Assembly (NCBI GenBank): GCA_030770545.1
Contig: CM061102.1
Coordinates: 9,723,501-9,787,500, forward strand
Length of the DNA stretch: 64,000 nucleotides
From: Macropodus opercularis
Taxonomy: Eukaryota > Chordata > Actinopteri > Anabantiformes > Osphronemidae
Direction of reading: 5' to 3'
Below are positions 13,616-23,543 of this stretch, one piece after another. Numbering within the stretch: position 1 is the first letter of the stretch; each line of letters starts with the position of its first letter. Position numbers and translations under genes: made by a program. The notes beneath the pieces are model-generated. The model was given only the letters and a program-made list of their open reading frames with translations, had not been told where the DNA came from and searched no databases.

Positions 13616-15385
13616 CTGAAAGGTCTAGCAGGGGGTGAATAACATCCCTACATTGTGTGTTTGTTGAAGTTATTTTGGTTGGTTGGCAGGGAGAGTGTAT
13701 GAGTGGTAATAAAAAGAGGATCTTTCCCCTCAGGTTGATGTGGACTCATACTGAACCCAGTCAAACCGTGTTCTAGTGTAAACGTTTGAATGGGATAGTG
13801 TGAAAACATTCGGTCGTGGCTGGCATGTTTTACCTTTGGAAGGTCATTTTTTTGTCATATTTTACACCTGCAACAGTGGTTAAAATACCGTTTGAGCTAC
13901 TCATTTATTCATCATTTGTACTGATTAAAGAACAGTCCTGTCTTGAGTTGGTCGGACACCATTGTTTTAGCTGCACACAATCAGGATTAATAACTAACCC
14001 ATTTAAATTTAGCTGGACATGTCTCTGGTCTTTTGATTATGTGCTTTTCTATAAATATTCTCTCTCAGCCCTGTATCAGCTACTAGTTTGAGAAGCTGGT
14101 GGGATGCCAGATGATGTTTTGAGTTTGCACAGGGAGAAAGCGTCATTAGCTGGATCTATTTGTGTGTGTATCCTAGTGGAAAATGGTCCCATCATGCCAG
14201 ATGTCTCGCTCAGGGATTCTGGGCCCAGAACAGGATAAGAGGTTAACTCAGCTGTCTGGTGTCAGAGCAGACAGGGCTCCACTCCTCTCCACTGACAACG
14301 TGTTCCTAAACATTACTGGCTTGTAGAGGACAGTTATCTTGAATGCACATGGTGATAAGATGTCATTACACTTAGTTTTATATGCGTTTTCCTTGCAGTA
14401 AAGGACTGGATATCTGATTGTTTAAATGTCAAATGCTTTTAAAAAGCAGCAACTGGTTAAGTGTTTGGTCAAACAATGTGCATTTAGACTTTTGAGAAGC
14501 ACAAGTTCTCGCATATAATTTTGTAAGATATCTTTAAAACATATATTACTGTGTCTGTGTGCTGCAATTAAGAGTAAATAGAGGTTACTGGTGTCTGTTG
14601 AATATTCTCAGACATCCAGGTGAAACTATCAGGAAGCCGAGTCATGACATGACTGGATGTGTATCATCATTAGGTCAGAATGTTTCACTAGTCACCCAAG
14701 TAGCTTCACTAGGGCTGATACTCTCTGGAACATGACTCCAAGAACAACCACTGATTTTTGTGTATGTATTTACACTGATTTTCTATTTCAAGGTTGCAAA
14801 GTTGGAAGTAAAAACGCAAAAGCCTATAAATATTCTTATATTTTGCCAGGGCAGCATCTTCTTTGCTTGTTTTCATCCCGGCTCATGTGGTTTGTGCGTG
14901 TGTTTGTGTGTGTGTTTATAGGCTGTATATGTGTGTATGTGTATGAGGGGAGGGGACAGGCTGCTGATAATGCTGTGAGTGTTTTCGTCCTTGTGCATTT
15001 GTTGGAGGGATCTTATGGACGGCGAACAGAGGAGTGAGAGCACACGAATGCTTTAGGAACAACCTTACATCACTCGGCGAGATAAGAAGACACTGGATTA
15101 ACATAACAAGATGTTTTTTTTACATTCTTCAACTAAAACCATTGTGATGCTTGATGTCTTTCCTCTCTAAGTGCAGTCACATGTTTAGCTGCTGGACATG
15201 ATTTGAGATGATATCTGATATTTTATTCTATACTTTTACACAGACTAGATTTTTCTCAAGTTTGTTTGGAGCGTCTGTGTTTTTGAATGGTAATGTGCAA
15301 CATTTACTGTTATGATGGACTGTAACCAATATCAACATATCAATCAGTGAAGTCTTTGTCAATTTGGGCTTTTTCGTGTCATAAA

Positions 15386-16848
15386 ATGTCATATTTGACC
15401 GGACCAGCGAGCGCTGAACCCTCAGTTACCATGACTCCTGTCTGTGAGGACTCAACCCAGCCAACAACCCAGACCGACGTGACGCCTCGGGTGATGGGTG
15501 TGATGCTGGCCATCGCTGCCTGTCTCATCGTCTCCACAAACCTGCTGGTGGCGGCTGCTCTACTTAAGCTGCTCCTCAGAAAGAGCAGCCAGAGCTGGTG
15601 CTTTGTCCTGAACTTGGCACTTGCTGATGCCCTGGTGGGTGTAGCCATCACTGGCCTTGCAACAGAGAATTTCACCTATCCCACTCAGAACCAACACAAC
15701 CACACGACTGCTGACACCCTGACAAATGTCACCATTCTAGCTAAGGGCAAGATGCGATGTTTGATGCGGATGGCCTTTGTGGCATCCCCCTGCATGGCAT
15801 CCATTCTGTCGATGTTCCTGATCTCGCTGGATCGCTATGCAGCCATCAAGATGCCCCTGAGGTATTCTCTGCTTTCTGGGAAAGGGACAGCAGTCGGGTC
15901 GTTGCTGGCTCTTTGGATCTGCTCCATTGCTGTTGGATTTTTGCCAGGTGAGTCCTGTAAACTTGAAAATGTATAATTCGATTAATTATATTACTACAAT
16001 CACAACTCATTACTAATGTATGGAGCGTTTAGCTGACATTCTTTTGAAAATTGTGATTTAAAAAACCAGTGCACTTGTTGTGGCATGAAGTATCAAGTAT
16101 GACAAAAACAGCAAACATATAAGGTTCATCTTAAGACAATTTACTATTTCTCCTCCCCTCAGTCATGGTGCGGCAGCTGCAGACAGAGGGATACAGCGGT
16201 TTCTGTGCCTTCTTTTCTGTCATTCAAGAGGTGGGCATCATCGTCTTATTCAGCGCGTGCTTCTTCCCTGTGCTCTCTGTGTTCGTCTACATTTACCTGG
16301 ACATCCTCAGGATCGCCTGCAGCCACCAGAAGCAGATCAGCCAAGTTAGACAAGCAGGCTCCAGGGCGGCTGACGACCACGACCACCAACATTACCAGCA
16401 TATGCAACATAGGAGCAGTTACTGGAGTCATGTCAAGGCCCTTAGGATGGTGGCGGTGCTTGTGGGCTGCTTTTTAGTTCTCTGGTGCCCCTTCTTTGTG
16501 GTGTGCCTAGTGCACGTTCTGTGCAAAAGCTGTGAACTCACAGGTGTATTGGAGAATTATCTGTGGCTTTTGGGACTGATTAACTCTCTTATCAACCCTC
16601 TGGTGTACGCGTTTTGGCAAAGGGAAGTAAGGATTGAGTTAGCAGCCATATTTTTCTGCTATACAGGGAGGGTCACAGGGTCACTGGCTTCTGGAGCCCC
16701 AGGTGTCATAGAGAGTGACCCACAGCCCCCTGTGCTGACTCACAGCTGTGTTTCAGGTGAGGATGCCCCAAACCCTTCAAAGTCACAGCTAATGACCTGC
16801 AATGACGATCCTCACACTGTGCCGCTATCTGTTACAACTAGCTTGTAA
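15386..16848 (+). CDS. gpr119: GPR119-like lipid-sensing class A GPCR
   Basis: Seven-transmembrane receptor of the plasma membrane. GPR119 binds oleoylethanolamide and related lipids, couples to Gs, and promotes incretin and insulin release in mammals. Exons 15386-15947 and 16163-16848 join in frame at GFLP|V. Visible motifs: LNLALADAL in TM2, LDRYAAIK (the DRY position) after TM3, LWCPFF in TM6, and NSLINPLVYAFW (NPxxY) in TM7. An expanded first extracellular loop carries three N-glycosylation sequons (NFT, NHT, NVT). A His-rich third intracellular loop precedes KALRMVAVL. The call rests on similarity to human GPR119 around TM2, TM3 and TM7 (for example YLWLLG) and on linkage to slc25a14. 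ATG 15386 is the first in frame; ATG 15431 is an alternative. The human gene has no intron in its coding sequence, so the 215-base intron is notable. Confidence 0.88.
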
Positions 16849-17013
16849 AAGAAACGCAGAAACTAAAAAGTCCAAATATGATGCTTTTAGAAAAAAAGAC
16901 ACAATAACACAACTTAATTTACAGTACTACAGTGTTCACAGATTCTGTAGTAGCATCATTCTGTCCTGGGTAGAGCCACAGGGGTCTGAGCCCAATGTGA
17001 AGCAATTACAACT

Positions 17014-17019
17014 AATAAA
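17014..17019 (+). terminator. Polyadenylation signal of gpr119
   Basis: AATAAA lies 166 bases beyond the gpr119 stop codon on the same strand, in AT-rich sequence. It is the first canonical hexamer downstream. Confidence 0.5.
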
Positions 17020-17650
17020 GTATAAGCTCCAAAACATCTGTTGCTGTTTTCTTAAGTCGTCACTGTGAATAATAATCCAGAATCCGTGCTAATGCATCTG
17101 CAACATACACTGGTAGTGAACAAACAGGACTGGTTGAATATAACTCTTACAGACACAGAACATGAATGTCCCTCCTCTGGCCGATAGATGGCAGAGTTGT
17201 CTCTGAAATATATAGCTTTTTACATTTTTCACTGGACAGAAGAAGAAACTTAAAGTCGGGTAGTGATAGAGTGTAGTGGCAATAGGAGAAAGGATGACAT
17301 ATTTAGTAGGATGAGATTTGGACAAATTTAAACAGTGCAAGAAGAATAATGGGGAGGCATGAACCAGGAAGATATGAAACTGTGGAGCATATAATAGTAG
17401 TATAAAAGTTTATACAATATACAAAGAGGCAGGCTGGTGGAGTCCCTGAAAGAAAAGAAAACAAGACTGGATCTGTAGGTTTAAAATAGGGGATATCCGA
17501 CACAGAACTTTATTTCAATTCTTGGAGGAAACAGGGTTGAATAGGAGAATATAAGATTGTATAGTGTTTTTGGTTGTTGTCGTTTTTGTTTGTTTTTGTG
17601 TGCGTTTATTTCCCCCCTATTGAACATCAAACCAAATCCACACTCCGATC

Positions 17651-17730
17651 CAGTAGGTGGCGGTTATGTACGACTACTGTACCGCCAATATAGCACGAAG
17701 AAGAAGAAGAAGAAGAAGAAGAAGAAGAAG
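17651..17730. repeat. Short hairpin element with (GAA)n tail
   Basis: TGGCGGT (17658-17664) pairs perfectly with ACCGCCA (17681-17687) around a 16-base loop. The unit is followed by about 11 copies of GAA (17697-17730). From memory, short elements of this kind, with a GGCGGT...ACCGCC core and a GAA-rich tail, recur in fish genomes, so this is probably a copy of a dispersed repeat. It sits immediately upstream of the presumed first exon of the pyrin-NACHT gene. Confidence 0.5.
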
Positions 17731-18321
17731 CGCTTCTTGACTTCCTGACAAGTATAGGGAAGGTAAGGCAACGTGTGAAAGTTGGATACATAAGAAAGCA
17801 TAATAACGTATTTACATAACATTACTAAATGTCTGCTACTATAACAGTTTTAATGTGGCGGTGTTACTGATTCGAGCGCTTCTTCCACAGTGTGTCGCTC
17901 CCAGGTTCGAAGCAAAGTATCGCTAAATTAGCCAAGCTAACGTCAACTGTCTCATGGTTGACCATACAACACAACTGAAATACCACTGGTATTAATTTGG
18001 CTTCGGCTGGACGATAAACAGCTGCGGCGTTTGATATGATGTCGCGTCAGGCTTCAGCCACACGGACTTAAACTAATGGTATCTGCTCTTTACACGTTTA
18101 CAACAGGTGAACGCATTCAGGTTAAGACGATGAAGCGAAAATCTGTCTTTGCTAGGTTGTTAATGTGGTTTAACACTGTGGTGATATTCAGGTGAAACAC
18201 GGACTTTGAGCCTTCCACCGTTTTGAAAACCTGAAAATCTGGTTTGGTGTAAAGTTTCCTGTTCTGCACAGTTAAGACTTTGAGAGCTCATGTGTTATGT
18301 TTCTTCTGCAGGAACGAACAA

Positions 18322-18396
18322 ATGACGATGGAAGACAGAGAGTGATTACTGAATGTGCCTTTCATGTTAGTTGTTGGCTGACCCGCTATGAAATGA
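18322..18396 (+). promoter_or_regulatory. Three short upstream ORFs before the pyrin-NACHT start
   Basis: In the leader of the exon that starts at 18312, three ATGs precede the main frame. They are at 18322 (7 codons, stop 18343-18345), at 18364 (5 codons, stop 18379-18381) and at 18388 (ATG AAA TGA, whose stop overlaps the main start at 18393). Such upstream ORFs usually lower translation of the main frame and can make it conditional. The arrangement is seen directly; its effect here is inferred. Confidence 0.55.
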
Positions 18397-21300
18397 TGGA
18401 TGACACTGAAATGGAAAACATGGCCACACCTGCAGGCAGCTTTTCATTTGAGGAAGCAATGTCTGGTAGAGGAGAGCCTGTGTCTAATGAAGGAGAAAAT
18501 GATGATGACGGCCGCGGTGGTGATGAGGATGATGATGATGATGATGATGGAATCTACTACATTCCTCCCAGAAGACCATCTCTGGACCTGGGTCCAGCGC
18601 CAATGGATACAAGCCAATGGTACACAGATACTTTTAATTTGTAAAAATGAGTATACAGAGAACGGAATATGGTTCTACATTGTTTTTATGGCTGGTAGTA
18701 AGATATGTGGGTGCAGTCCGAAGAGTGTTTTCTTACTCGTATACCTATACAGTACTTGTCAGCTCTCTAGTGTTCTCTAGTGGACTGAATGAAGAACTTT
18801 TTCTATGCTTGTTGAAGTCACCCTCACCTTTCCCAGGTGTTCACACACACCAATAAAACTAATTGAAAGAGAAAACACAAAGACATATACCTTTCCATTA
18901 TCAGCCAATGACCAAGACTGATTTTGTAAAGCAAAGCTTGTAAGCAAGTAGGAATAGATATAAGACATCTGACAATATTGACTGCTTGGTTGTATTGTCC
19001 TCTTTTGTTGTTGCACTGCAATATTTCTTTTGACTGGATACCAAAAAATAATTCAACTTGGCGTAGCATTAAAGCCTAGCAGTGATAGTTTTTACATGAT
19101 AGTGAATTACCAAACGGTGTCATGCCTTTTTCTCAGGCAATATTTTGACCAGGTCTTGCCTCCAGCTCTGAGTTACGGGTCAATGTCAAGTGGGGAGGAC
19201 TCAGACGAAATGGAAATGGATGGATCGTCAACAAGGTACAAGCAAGACAAATTATTCAGCAAAACTTTGTCGGTATACCGTGCATGCAACACATTAAGCA
19301 CAAAATATTACACTGTACCTTGTTGTTCATGTCATGTCTCCTTCTTGATTTTTAGTGTTCAGTTTGATAGAAGTGATTCATTCTCAAGTTGCTACACCTT
19401 GGACAGTGATGATTGTGAAAAGAGAATACCTAAGTATTGACAGAGCACTTCTACACATTGGTGTATGTGATTACATATTACATTGCTACCATGAATATGT
19501 TTTAATCTGAACATACCTCTACTGTGGCCTCACCAGGGTTAAAAGCAAAGAGGATGTGGTGCCAGAACCCGCTGAGTCACCTGAGGTAATCGAAGACACA
19601 GATGAATTTAGCCACCCTTCTGTGACAGTGGCCTTCACCTTCAAGGTCAGTTATGTGTTCATTTTATCTTCACACCTTCAGCACACATTCTAGTTCACAA
19701 TAACACTGACAGTCAGCCTTGTTTTGGAACCAGATTCTCTGTGATACACTTAAGATGTTGACAGAAGGAGATCTTCAGACATTCAAGAAGATGCTGTGGA
19801 AGCGTTACCCTCAGTCATTCAACACTCCTCCGCAAGGCATGGACACACTGGACCTTGTGGACCGGTTGCTTGAGTGTTACAACCTTCAAAAGTCTTTGCA
19901 AATCACCAAAAACCTTCTTGCAGAGATGGGTCTGAAAAAGATGGTCGACTATATGCAAATCATGTGTTTCAGAAGTAAGTACTTATATTAGTATATTGTA
20001 TAGTATGTAGTGCTTATATTTTTGTATGGAAGATATTTGTATCGATCACATAAACCTATTTTAACACAATGTCCTTTTTTCAGATGAAGTCCGCTATGGT
20101 TTATGTGAGATTCTAAAGAAGAAATATGGTGAAGTATCTGAGGATTTGTCTGAACGGGGAGAGAAAAGGCCCTTTGATGATGTCTTTACAAAGCCTTACA
20201 TTACTACAACATGTGACAATGGTCCGAATATTGACCATGAAATCATGACCATAGAAAAGCTGGACAGCAATCGAGAACCAGGGAAATTGCTTTGTCCTAA
20301 GGATATTTTGAGCGCTGAGTTTACGCAGCGCTCGCACATTAAGTACATACAGCTCACTGGAGCAGCAGGATCAGGGAAATCTATGGCTGTCAGAAGGATA
20401 ATCCTTGACTGGATAGAAGAGCGATCCCACCAACATGTGGGTTTTCTGTTTCCTTTGCCCTTCAGAGAACTCAAAGAGTTTGAGGATATGAATATTTCAC
20501 TATTGGACATAATACAAAAGCTCTACCCACCAACAATAAAACTGAAAGAGGAAGATTTTAGATCTGAAGACTACAAAATAATGTTTATATTTGATGGTCT
20601 TGATGAGTATCCAGGAAAGATTGACATGGCAAACGCTGAGCTCCTTAGTAACCCCACACATCTCAGCAGCCTGAATGCGATAGTGGTCAACCTCCTTAGA
20701 GGGAGGCTGCTCTACCGTGGCCTATTCATTGTCACTACTCGGTCACAAATACATCACTACAATCCATGGGAAATACATACTGATGAGATAGATATACGTG
20801 GTTTCTGTGACCCTGACAAGGATGAGTACTTCAAGAGGAGATTTAAGGACTCAGCCCAAGCAACCAGAGTTATTGAGTATATCAACTCTTCCAAAACCCT
20901 GCGCATAATGTGCCACCTGCCCTTGTTCTGCTCATTGGTTGCTGATGAATGTCAGAGTATATTTAAGCAAGGGGGAATACAGGCACAGCTGCCAAGGAGC
21001 ATCACCTACCTGTACACAAAGCTGCTGCTTTTGCTCATGCACGAGCATCGCAAATTTAGAGCCCCAGATACTAGCCCAGAAAAAGAAAGAGACTTTCTTC
21101 TCAAACTTGGAAAGTTGGCCCTCTCTATGCTAGAACGCCGCCACTTCAAGATAACCAAGACTGACTGGAAAGAGTCGGGAGTCAGTGAGGTGGAGGCAGT
21201 GATTAACACTGGCCTGTGCATACATTACACCACAAAGCCATATGTCTTGTTCCAGGAGAAAGTCATAAGCTTTATCCACCCCACCATGCAGGAGTACCTG

Positions 21301-21681
21301 GCTGCTCTTTATGCTTTCCTCTCCTTCACAAATCAGGCAAAGAACATTTTTGACCAGCAGCTGAAAGACAAGTTCAAGGGGATGTTTAAGGGACACAAGG
21401 GAATGGAGCTGTACAAAAGTGCTGTGGACAGAAGCCTGCACTTTGAGGATGGCAGACTAGACGTGTTTCTGCGTTTCCTCTTTGGAATGGCTCTTAAACC
21501 AAACCTGCAACTTCTCCAGTCGTTCTGCACGTCACCTGTAAAGTGGCCAACATTTGTCGAAGATGCTGCTGCCGTCATTAAGAAGAGGTTGAGAGAACCT
21601 CTGCATCCCGGTAGGACTGACAATTTGAAGCACTGCTTAGAGGAGCTAGGTTTGTCAGCATCAGAGGCAGCATCCACATAA
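18393..21681 (+). CDS. NLRP-like pyrin-NACHT protein lacking leucine-rich repeats
   Basis: Cytosolic NOD-like receptor family protein. Exons 18393-18619, 19137-19235, 19356-19433, 19537-19645, 19734-19974 and 20084-21681 join without frame loss to 783 aa. Residues 1-171 are acidic and Ser-rich, with a poly-Asp run encoded by GAT repeats at 18521-18549, and are split over four short exons. Residues about 172-251, one whole exon, form a pyrin domain (ILCDTLKMLTEGDLQTFKK, then ALxVT-like QITKNLLAEMGL). The last exon starts with a linker, then a NACHT ATPase: Walker A GAAGSGKS at about 344-351 and Walker B IMFIFDGLDE at about 417-426, then winged-helix and helical parts. It stops soon after, at SASEAAST, with no LRRs. 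Mammalian NLRP10 has the same PYD-NACHT-only plan, but orthology is not shown. ATG 18396, with A at -3 and G at +4, is the better start context and differs by one residue. A role in inflammasome control is inferred from domains. Confidence 0.87.
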
Positions 21682-22681
21682 TCTGATTTTGCTTTTCAAA
21701 TCACTGATCACTTCATGGAATTAATTCACTACAGCATATATATCAAGGCTTCCACTGTGTACCAAAACAGTGCCTGTTCATTTCATTTAAACAACATATA
21801 CACTAATGAAGCCATTCAAGTAATTAAGAGATCAGTTCTGAAGTTTCAGTGTGGGTGTGATTGGATTTTTGTTTACCCAATGTTTTTACAATACAAAAGA
21901 TGTCTGGTATTGAAATGTACATGTTATGAATTACTAATATTGTTTACGGCCAAGCATTCAGTTGTTTAATCTCACTGTTAAACAGTTAACATGGGAATTA
22001 TGGGAAATCACTCAAATACTTGTTGGTAAATACTAAAGACAGTGCTTGGGGGTTGCTTAGATTTTGGCGTATACTAATATCATACAGAAGAAGTGCTTAC
22101 AGTATTTGTAGTCCATATCACTTGAAATAAAAAATTATTTTACAATAAATGTGTACAATTTAACTACAGGGAGCATCAGCTATGTCCAGTTGTACTTGTG
22201 TTTGTGCGTGAGTGAGTAAATTGATTGATTGAGTCTCATTGATCTCAGTCTCATGAAATATATTTATGGTATGGCAATGTATAAAGTAAATATGGTTTGT
22301 AGCAGCAAAGATTTTGCGATTTCTGCAGTTATGTAGAGAACGTATTATCTGCTGTGTAAACAGTTTCCTTTGATTAAAAGAAAGATTCTCACAATAGTAT
22401 GTCTAGTTTATAATATCCTCTTGCTATTTGGGCCATGGGGAAGATTTTTTGTTGTCAAGAATATTTCATATTGTGTATGACTTTTTTATCTTCTCAGAAT
22501 TTTTATTTCTATCTTGAAAGGAGAAAAATCCTCCTCATGACCCTCACACTGTGTCCTGTGCTGCACCTTCAGTTCTTTCCCAAAGAAAACACAATAGTTT
22601 TACTGTATTATTATTTCCAGTTCTCGCAAGCAAAATTACAACATGGATTATTGTATAAGAAGTAACATGGTCCAGAGAAAC
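21682..22681. other. Convergent gap between the pyrin-NACHT gene and il18bp
   Basis: These 1.0 kb of AT-rich DNA carry the 3' UTRs of two genes read towards each other. Plus-strand poly(A) signals lie at 22126 and 22144. A minus-strand AATAAA (TTTATT at 22502-22507), about 175 bases beyond the il18bp stop, would end that transcript. No LRR-coding exon for the NLR gene is visible here. Confidence 0.5.
22126..22149 (+). terminator. Tandem polyadenylation signals of the pyrin-NACHT gene
   Basis: Two AATAAA hexamers (22126-22131 and 22144-22149) lie about 450 bases past the stop at 21681. They suggest a short 3' UTR that ends before the oppositely read il18bp gene. Confidence 0.5.
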
Positions 22682-23543
22682 CTAGTTGTTACGTTTTGTT
22701 TTTCTTGATCTGCACTTTTGACTTTTCGAATATATTGCTTCTGTCAGTTTTATGTGCTTCTTGGCCATTCCAGAAGCATTTGTCACGATGCAGGTGAAGA
22801 CAGACTTGAGGTCCTCAGATGTGGCATTTTTCAACAGCAGACTCCTCTGTATGACTGCACCATCCTCTAAAGTTGATCTAAAATCATCATCAGAGCACAC
22901 ATGCAGGTTGTGTTAATGGTTTATCTTCAGTGCACTGAAAGAAAATGACTAAATAGATCTAGTTTAAAAAACCCATCATGGATCCATCTAGTCAAACAGC
23001 TGATATGTTTTGTTGTGCTCAGAGTACTTACTCCTGTGATTCTACTAGTCTGTTGCTGCTGGGTATTTCATCAGGGAACGCACCATTGACGAGCCAGTAA
23101 ATAAGCGTGACATCATCTTCAGAATTTGTGAATGCATCGCAGTGAAAAATGAGCCTCTTACCTGCAAGGCAACCATAAACAACTTGTTTAAACAAACTGT
23201 AAATATTAGAAAACACATTATGGCAGTTGTTTTTACCAGTAGTGTTACCTAGATTTGCATTCATCTGGATTTTTTCTGGCCCAATGATCTCTGGAGATCC
23301 ACCCTGAGAATCTGATGAATGAATTTAGATGAATATAAATGTATTATTTTCTTAAATACAAATACTTTCTCACCTACATAATGTATACTGTACCAGAAAG
23401 TCCATCTGCAATCAGCAGGTACAGCAATGGCAAAGCTGGTAAAATGTCAAAATGCAATACATTAAGAACCAAACCTACAATACGGCAAAATTAATTCTTT
23501 AGTAACAAATATTATTACCTTTGACAGCAGACGACAGCCTCAT
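22682..23543 (-). CDS. il18bp: IL-18 binding protein-like secreted single-Ig protein
   Basis: Small secreted protein predicted to bind and neutralise IL-18 outside the cell. Minus-strand exons 23519-23543, 23394-23435, 23249-23311, 23032-23161 and 22682-22877 join to 151 aa. An N-terminal hydrophobic leader (ALPLLYLLIADGLS) marks secretion. One Ig-like domain follows: first Cys in LIFHCDAF, core Trp in LIYWLVNG, last Cys in VFTCIVTNAS. Potential N-glycosylation sites are NAT and NAS. The LIYWLVNGAF stretch parallels the ILYWLGNGSF region of human IL18BP and the matching strand of IL1R2. The tail is basic (KCRSRKTKRNN), with no transmembrane helix. The gene lies beside rnf121, its neighbour on human 11q13. 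It is shorter than the human protein (about 190 aa). The Ig domain alone would not separate IL18BP from an IL1R2-like decoy; linkage and single-domain architecture favour IL18BP. Confidence 0.8.

Larger units (their letters stand above)
10990..15385. other. Intergenic region between slc25a14 and gpr119
   Basis: These 4.4 kb separate two divergently read genes. The first 700 bases look like the slc25a14 promoter: CpG-rich for this window, with the CRE-like palindrome. The middle holds two minus-strand exon-like pieces, listed separately (12433-12685 and 13438-13615). The right part, from about 13.6 to 15.3 kb, is AT-rich with a GT-rich run near 14.9 kb. A 126-codon plus-strand frame at 14657-15037 crosses that run and shows no family resemblance. 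No known RNA gene was recognised. Confidence 0.5.
16849..18310. other. Region between gpr119 and the pyrin-NACHT gene
   Basis: The first 170 bases are the gpr119 3' UTR. The rest is AT-rich and non-coding up to a short hairpin plus (GAA)n repeat (17651-17730). After it comes a probable non-coding first exon of the next gene, ending near 17761 at AGGGAAG|GTAAGG. The intron then runs to the acceptor TTCTTCTGCAG just before 18312. Confidence 0.5.

Noticed and set aside
14657..15037. 126-codon plus-strand frame upstream of gpr119
   Set aside because: It has no ATG at its start, crosses a GT-rich low-complexity run and shows no family resemblance.
18400..18780. Second frame over the NLR first coding exon
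   Set aside because: It is a shadow of the GAT-repeat tract read in another frame (poly-Met) and continues through the intron donor at 18620.
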